Assembly (NCBI GenBank): GCA_035546295.1
Contig: DATKBT010000125.1
Location: 62,001 to 126,000 of the forward strand
Source: DATKBT01 sp035546295
GTDB lineage: Bacteria > Acidobacteriota > Thermoanaerobaculia > Multivoradales > Multivoraceae
Direction: 5' to 3'
DNA: 64,000 nt
Part shown: in pieces, positions 59,678 to 64,000 of the stretch
Layout: each line of letters starts with the position of its first letter
Position numbering within the stretch: the stretch's first letter is position 1
The notes under the pieces: model-generated
The model's input: only the letters and a program-made list of their open reading frames with translations
What the model was told of the DNA's origin: nothing
Databases searched by the model: none
Position numbers and translations under genes: made by a program

Positions 59678-62605
59678 ATGACACAGCGTGCCCTGATCCT
59701 CACAGGCGTCCTGCTCGCCTCGGCATTGCTCGCCGCTCCCGTCGCGGCCCAGCAGACCGGCGCCATCGCCGGCACCGTCACCTCCTCCGACGGACAGCCC
59801 CTGCCGGGCGTGACCGTCGAGGCGTCGGGCGACGTGCTGCCGATCGATCGCACCACCCAGTCCGGCTCCGACGGCACCTACCGGTTCCAGCTCCTGCCGC
59901 CCGGTCAGTACGAGCTCTCCTTCACGCTCGAGGGAATGGGCACCGAGTCCCGCGAGCTGACCGTCCTGCTCGATCAGACCACCCGGGTCAACGTGTCGAT
60001 GCGCCCTGGGGCGGTGAGCGAGACGATCTCGGTCATCGGTTCGGCGCCGCTGATCGACACCACGTCGTCCGAGCTCAAGGCGGCGATCGGCGCGGAGGTG
60101 ATCAGCCAGCTGCCGGTGGGGCAGGAGTACCGGGACCTGATCAAGCTGATTCCGGGCGTCCAGTACACCGAAGACGAGGTGCGCGGACCGAGCGCCGGCG
60201 GCAGTGGCCAGGACAACCTCTACCTGTTCGACGGCGTCAATGTCGGTCTCCCGCTGTTCGGAACGCTCGCTGCCGAGCCCTCCGCGCACGACATCGAGCA
60301 GATCTCGATCGTCAAGGGCGGCGCCAAGGCGACCGATTTCAATCGTTCGGGCGGCTTCACCTTCAACTCGGTCTCCAAGTCCGGAACCAACCAGTTCCGA
60401 GGCGACGTCAGCTACCAGATCCAGACCGACTCGATGACGGGCAATCGGGACACCGTGAGCGACGCCGAGTTCGAGCAGGACCGCGACTGGTCGGTGGTCA
60501 GCCTCGGCGGTCCGATCTCGCGCGAGCGGCTGTTCTTCTACACCTCCTACTACCGGCCCACGGTCAGCCGCGACAATCGCAACAACCTCTACGGCGACGT
60601 CCCGGACCTCGACAGCACTCGCGACGAGCTCTTCGGCAAGCTGACCTTCACCCCGACCGACAGCCTGCTGTTCTCGGGGAGCTACCGCGACTCGTCCCGC
60701 GAGGACACCGGCGAGAGCGTCGCCAGCGAGTCGACCGCGGGCACTGCCTCCGAGGGCAGCGACGCCGACCTCACGATCGGCATCCTCGAGGGCTCGTGGG
60801 TGCTGACCCCGAACAGCTTCCTGGGCTTCAGGCTCACCGACTACGAGGACCTCAACGCCTCGCGACCCGACACCCTGTTCGGCTTCGACATCTTCGCCGA
60901 CGGGAGTGTGCCGCTCAACGTCAACGCCCTCGACACCCAGGGGCTGTTCGAGGTGCCCCAGCCGCTCGAGGGGGAGGACGCCTACAACGCGTTCATCCAG
61001 CCGCTGATCGAGCGCTACGGCTTTCTCGAGGGGGGCGCGCGGGTCGGCGGCGGCAGAGTGGGAGGCGCCACGACGCTCAACATCCAGGACTTCTTCCGCG
61101 AGTCCTACGAGGTCAACTGGGACTACCTGCTCGGGGGCACCGTCTCGCACGACATCCACGTCGGCTACCAGTGGTATCGCGACGAGGAGGACCTGTCGCG
61201 CGAGTCGAACGGGTGGGGCTTGATCACGGCGACCGGCGGTCGCTTCGAGACCGCCGACGGCATCCCCTACTTCTACGAGGCGCGCTTCCAGCAGCAGTCC
61301 CTGCTCACCGCCGGCGGTATCGCCGTGCCTGCCATCAACTCGCAGTTCGAGACTCAGAGCCTCGAGGTCAACGACACGATCACGTTCGGCGAGTGGGCGA
61401 TCAACGTCGGCGTGATGGCCTCCAACGACGAGCTCTACGGCCAGGGGCTGCGCGAGGGCGCGAACACCCCATCGGGCTTCGAGCTCTCCCCCGGCACCAA
61501 GTACAAGATGTACGAGGTCGATTGGGAGGACATGCTCGCCCCGCGCCTCGGCGTCACCTGGAACTTCAGGGACCTCGACACCGTCTACGCGAATTACGCC
61601 CGCTACTACCCGGCGGCCAGCTCCTTGCCGCGCGCGGCGTCGTGGGCGCGCAACAACCGGAGCGAGCTCTTCGCCCGGTTCGACGCCGCCGGCAACCTGC
61701 TCGAGATCGAGCCGATCGATTCCTCCTCCGGCAAGTTCTTCCAGGAGGGGCTCGATCCCCGGTCCATCGACGAATACCTGCTGGGCTACTCGACCCAGCT
61801 CGGTCGCTCCTGGACTGCCAAGGTGCACACGCGGTACCGCTACGGCGCGAACTTCTGGGAGGACACCAACAACAACGCGCGCTCGCGATTCAACCCACCC
61901 CCGGGCATCCCGACCGACGACTACATCCCGAACCTCAGCGAGCTCCAGGAAGGCATCGGCGGATCCTCCTACGTCATCGCCGAGCTCGACGGGGCGTTCA
62001 CCAAGTACTACGAGGCCAGCCTGGAGGCCGAGTACCAGCGCGGCAGCAACTATCTGCGCGGCTCCTACGTCTGGAGCCACTACTACGGGAACTTCGACCA
62101 GGACAACACGACGACCGAGAACGACGCTGCGATCTTCATCGGGTCCTCGTTCCTGGCCGACGGCGCGGGCCGACAGCTCTGGGACAACCGCTACGGCAAC
62201 CTGCGCGGAGATCGTCGCCACCAGCTCAAGGTGTTCGGCTACCACAACTTCGAGTGGAACGGCAGCGTCGGGGCCTACGCCATCTACCAGTCCGGCCAGC
62301 CGTGGGAGGCCTGGGACTCCGAGGTCTACCGCGACCTGACCAGCAGCACCAGCGACACCAGCCGTTTCGCCGAACCCGCCGGCTCGCGGACCACCTCCGA
62401 CCACTACCAGCTCGACCTCAACTACACGCACAACTTCCGCCTCAGCGAGCGCTACAACATCCAGGTTCGCGCCGACCTGTTCAACGCCTTCGACAAGCAG
62501 ACCGGGTACAACATCCAGAACAAGGTGAACGAGGCGAGCTTCGGCGAGCCGCGGAACTTCTACGATCCGCGGCGGCTGCAGCTCCAGGTCCGCTTCCAGT
62601 TCTGA
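59678..62605 (+). CDS. TonB-dependent receptor with carboxypeptidase-regulatory-like N-terminus
   Basis: 975 residues from ATG 59678 with AGGAG seven nt upstream. Signal peptide to about VAA-QQ (residue 25), a beta-sandwich regulatory-like domain ~27-110 (GAIAGTVTSSDGQPLPGVTV, YELSFTLEGM), a plug domain ~115-250 (LIDTTSSELKAAI, YLFDGVNVG, ISIVKGGAKATDF), then a 22-strand-type barrel ending RLQLQVRFQF with terminal Phe. It should import a large solute across the outer membrane using TonB. This acidobacterial Oar-like type has unknown ligands. It is coupled to the next gene by a CTGA overlap. Confidence 0.93.
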   Translation: MTQRALILTGVLLASALLAAPVAAQQTGAIAGTVTSSDGQPLPGVTVEASGDVLPIDRTTQSGSDGTYRFQLLPPGQYELSFTLEGMGTESRELTVLLDQTTRVNVSMRPGAVSETISVIGSAPLIDTTSSELKAAIGAEVISQLPVGQEYRDLIKLIPGVQYTEDEVRGPSAGGSGQDNLYLFDGVNVGLPLFGTLAAEPSAHDIEQISIVKGGAKATDFNRSGGFTFNSVSKSGTNQFRGDVSYQIQTDSMTGNRDTVSDAEFEQDRDWSVVSLGGPISRERLFFYTSYYRPTVSRDNRNNLYGDVPDLDSTRDELFGKLTFTPTDSLLFSGSYRDSSREDTGESVASESTAGTASEGSDADLTIGILEGSWVLTPNSFLGFRLTDYEDLNASRPDTLFGFDIFADGSVPLNVNALDTQGLFEVPQPLEGEDAYNAFIQPLIERYGFLEGGARVGGGRVGGATTLNIQDFFRESYEVNWDYLLGGTVSHDIHVGYQWYRDEEDLSRESNGWGLITATGGRFETADGIPYFYEARFQQQSLLTAGGIAVPAINSQFETQSLEVNDTITFGEWAINVGVMASNDELYGQGLREGANTPSGFELSPGTKYKMYEVDWEDMLAPRLGVTWNFRDLDTVYANYARYYPAASSLPRAASWARNNRSELFARFDAAGNLLEIEPIDSSSGKFFQEGLDPRSIDEYLLGYSTQLGRSWTAKVHTRYRYGANFWEDTNNNARSRFNPPPGIPTDDYIPNLSELQEGIGGSSYVIAELDGAFTKYYEASLEAEYQRGSNYLRGSYVWSHYYGNFDQDNTTTENDAAIFIGSSFLADGAGRQLWDNRYGNLRGDRRHQLKVFGYHNFEWNGSVGAYAIYQSGQPWEAWDSEVYRDLTSSTSDTSRFAEPAGSRTTSDHYQLDLNYTHNFRLSERYNIQVRADLFNAFDKQTGYNIQNKVNEASFGEPRNFYDPRRLQLQVRFQF

Positions 62606-63570
62606 GCCGGCTCGCTCCGCTCCACCGTTCGCTCGTCCTTGCGCTCCTCTCCTGGGCCGCGGGCTGTGGCGGGCCTGGGACCGGCCTCGTCCCACCCGAC
62701 GAAGAGCCGCGCCCGCCCCTGCTCGCGGACGGCGAGGAGACCCGCGTCGTGATGCTGGGCACCGGCACGCCGGTGCCTGACCCCGAGCGCTCCGGCCCGG
62801 CGGTCGCGATCGTGGTCGCCGGCAGGGTCTACCTGGTCGACGCCGGCGCGGGGGTCATCCGGCGTGCGGCGGCCGCGGTCGAGGCGGGGGAGTGGGCGCT
62901 CCTCCCCGAGAACCTCGACCGCCTGTTCGTCACCCACCTGCACTCCGACCACACGATCGGCATCCCCGACGTCCTCCACATGGGCTGGATCCAGGGGCGC
63001 GTCGAGCCGCTCGAGATCTATGGCCCGCCCGGGATCGCCGAGATGTCGCGTCACCTCGAGCAGGCGTGGTCCGCCGACGTCGAGGTCCGACGGCGCGGCG
63101 CCGAGGACCGGCTCGGCGAGGGCTACCGGATCGACGCGGTCGAGATCGAGCCGGGGGTCGTGTACCAGGACGAGCGGGTGCGGGTGACCGCGTTCGCGGT
63201 CGAGCACGGGAGCTGGGAGCACGCGTTCGGCTACCGCTTCGACACCGCCGACCGCAGCATCGTCGTCTCGGGCGACGCGGCGCCCAGCGAGTCGGTGGTC
63301 GACGCCTGCGACGGCTGCGACCTGCTGATCCACGAGGTCTACTCGGCGGCAGCATTCTCGCTGCTGGGTCCCGGGTCGCAGGGCTACCACTCGACCTTCC
63401 ATACCTCGACCGAGGAGCTCGCGGACCTCGCGAAGCGCGCGCGGGCGAGGAAGCTGGTGCTCTACCACCAGCTCTACTTCGGCGCCGACGACGAGATGCT
63501 GATCGAGGAGATGCGGCGCGCCGGCTTCGAGGGGGAGCTCGAGTCCGCCCGCGACCTCGGGGTCTATTGA
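62602..63570 (+). CDS. MBL-fold metallohydrolase lipoprotein (probable CTG start)
   Basis: 322 residues if started at CTG 62602, which overlaps the receptor stop as CTGA. This start is chosen because the frame then begins with a lipoprotein signal (LVLALLSWAAGC, lipid-Cys near 25); the next usual start (GTG/ATG about 62750) would delete it and strand 1. Metal motif THLHSDHTIGIPD, VVSGDAAPSE and LIHEVYS are typical of RNase Z-like/MBL hydrolases of the ElaC branch, but export argues for a small-molecule ester or lactone substrate. Function unknown. Confidence 0.82.
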   Translation: MSRLAPLHRSLVLALLSWAAGCGGPGTGLVPPDEEPRPPLLADGEETRVVMLGTGTPVPDPERSGPAVAIVVAGRVYLVDAGAGVIRRAAAAVEAGEWALLPENLDRLFVTHLHSDHTIGIPDVLHMGWIQGRVEPLEIYGPPGIAEMSRHLEQAWSADVEVRRRGAEDRLGEGYRIDAVEIEPGVVYQDERVRVTAFAVEHGSWEHAFGYRFDTADRSIVVSGDAAPSESVVDACDGCDLLIHEVYSAAAFSLLGPGSQGYHSTFHTSTEELADLAKRARARKLVLYHQLYFGADDEMLIEEMRRAGFEGELESARDLGVY

Positions 63571-63583
63571 GCTCCGGCTCGGC

Positions 63584-64000
63584 TCAGAAGAGGAGGGCCA
63601 CCGCGAACACCGCGCCCGTCCAGAACAGGGCGATGAAGGTGTAGCCCATGATCTTGCTGACCTGGATTCGGGCGATCGCCAGCACCGGCAGCAGCGCCAG
63701 CGGTTGGATCAGGTTCGTCCACTGGTCGCCGAGCGCCACCGACATCGCCACCCGTGGCAGGTCGGCGCCCAGCTCCTGCGCCGCCGCCATCATGATCGGT
63801 CCCTGCACCGCCCACTGCCCGCCCCCCGAGGGCACGAACAGGTTGAGCAGACCGCCACTGAGCAGGCCGTAGAGCGGCAGGGTCTCGGCGCTCGCCAGGT
63901 CGACGAACAGCTCGACGACGATCTGGGCGAGGCCTGACGCCGCCATCAGTCCCGCGATCCCCGCGTAGAACGGGTACTGGAGGAGGAAGGGGGCGGCGAC
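63584..64000 (-). CDS. atoE: Short-chain fatty acid transporter, C-terminal part (5' end outside window)
   Basis: 139 residues open to the window edge, ending at TGA 63584-63586. ASAETLPLYGLLSGGLLNLFV, PSGGGQWAVQGPIMM and GDQWTNLIQPLALLP are signatures of the AtoE family of about 440-residue inner-membrane carriers for acetoacetate and butyrate. Three hydrophobic helices are visible. Convergent with the MBL gene by 13 bp. The N-terminal two thirds lies beyond base 64000. Confidence 0.92.
   Translation of the reverse strand, partial: VAAPFLLQYPFYAGIAGLMAASGLAQIVVELFVDLASAETLPLYGLLSGGLLNLFVPSGGGQWAVQGPIMMAAAQELGADLPRVAMSVALGDQWTNLIQPLALLPVLAIARIQVSKIMGYTFIALFWTGAVFAVALLF

Noticed and set aside
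59351..62695. Very long minus-strand open frame opposite the TonB receptor
   Set aside because: Val/Asp/Arg-rich antisense composition without any domain; the receptor gene is certain.
1..64000. CRISPR arrays, insertion sequences, tRNA or rRNA genes
   Set aside because: No regularly spaced repeats with unique spacers, no transposase motifs with terminal repeats, and no cloverleaf or rRNA segments were recognised on reading both strands.

Overview
The window is GC-rich (roughly 70 percent by eye), gene-dense bacterial DNA with almost no gap over 200 bp. Many genes are joined by 4-bp ATGA, GTGA or CTGA overlaps. The gene content points to Acidobacteriota, probably a Thermoanaerobaculia-like lineage: three large ADOP-type ABC permeases with PadR repressors, two acidobacterial VWFA-related secreted proteins, a DUF4159 protein, a Ser/Thr kinase with a TolB-like/TPR extracytoplasmic part, and a TonB receptor with a carboxypeptidase-regulatory-like N-terminus. 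The taxonomy is inference from gene families; no rRNA or tRNA gene was seen.

Layout. 1-6 kb: the 3' end of pheT, a small membrane protein, an acyl-CoA ligase/methyltransferase pair, a VWFA-related protein and a DUF4261-like protein. 6-12.8 kb: an AddB/AddA helicase-nuclease pair for double-strand break repair. 12.9-19.6 kb: an outer-membrane barrel, an LLM oxidoreductase, an HTTM membrane protein whose open frame runs across an antisense RidA gene, and a PadR-ADOP operon preceded by a near-perfect 28-bp palindrome that contains the -10 element. 19.6-26.4 kb: a four-gene adaptor/ATPase/permease/permease exporter, divergent from an MMPL-type exporter gene broken by two single-base shifts. 26.4-34.7 kb: a second VWFA protein, an EF-hand/TPR protein, a DUF4159 protein, an orphan lipoprotein, a Ser/Thr kinase, a Coa1-like protein and a small metallopeptidase. 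34.7-41.8 kb: a second PadR-ADOP operon facing a third ADOP gene, an SDR and a DUF1326 protein.

The most coherent system lies at 42.0-57.5 kb and looks like a cell-wall (muropeptide and amino-sugar) salvage island. It holds an SSF symporter, a NagZ-type glucosaminidase fused to a serine beta-lactamase-like domain, LysA, an LD-carboxypeptidase (LdcA), a class A beta-lactamase-like hydrolase, MurQ, a BadF-type amino-sugar kinase, a ChbG/YdjC deacetylase, a NagB-like deaminase, an SGNH hydrolase, a DUF1343 (NamZ-type) exo-muramidase lipoprotein and an M14 peptidase. Read as a pathway: NamZ and NagZ release MurNAc and GlcNAc, the peptidases trim stem peptides, the kinase and MurQ make GlcNAc-6-P, the ChbG-like protein may do the deacetylation normally done by NagA, and NagB feeds glycolysis. 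LysA could use released diaminopimelate.

57.5-64 kb: a sulfatase-fold lipoprotein with TPRs and a Thr at the usual Cys nucleophile position, a TonB-dependent receptor, an MBL-fold lipoprotein that probably starts at CTG, and the C-terminus of an AtoE-type short-chain fatty acid transporter.
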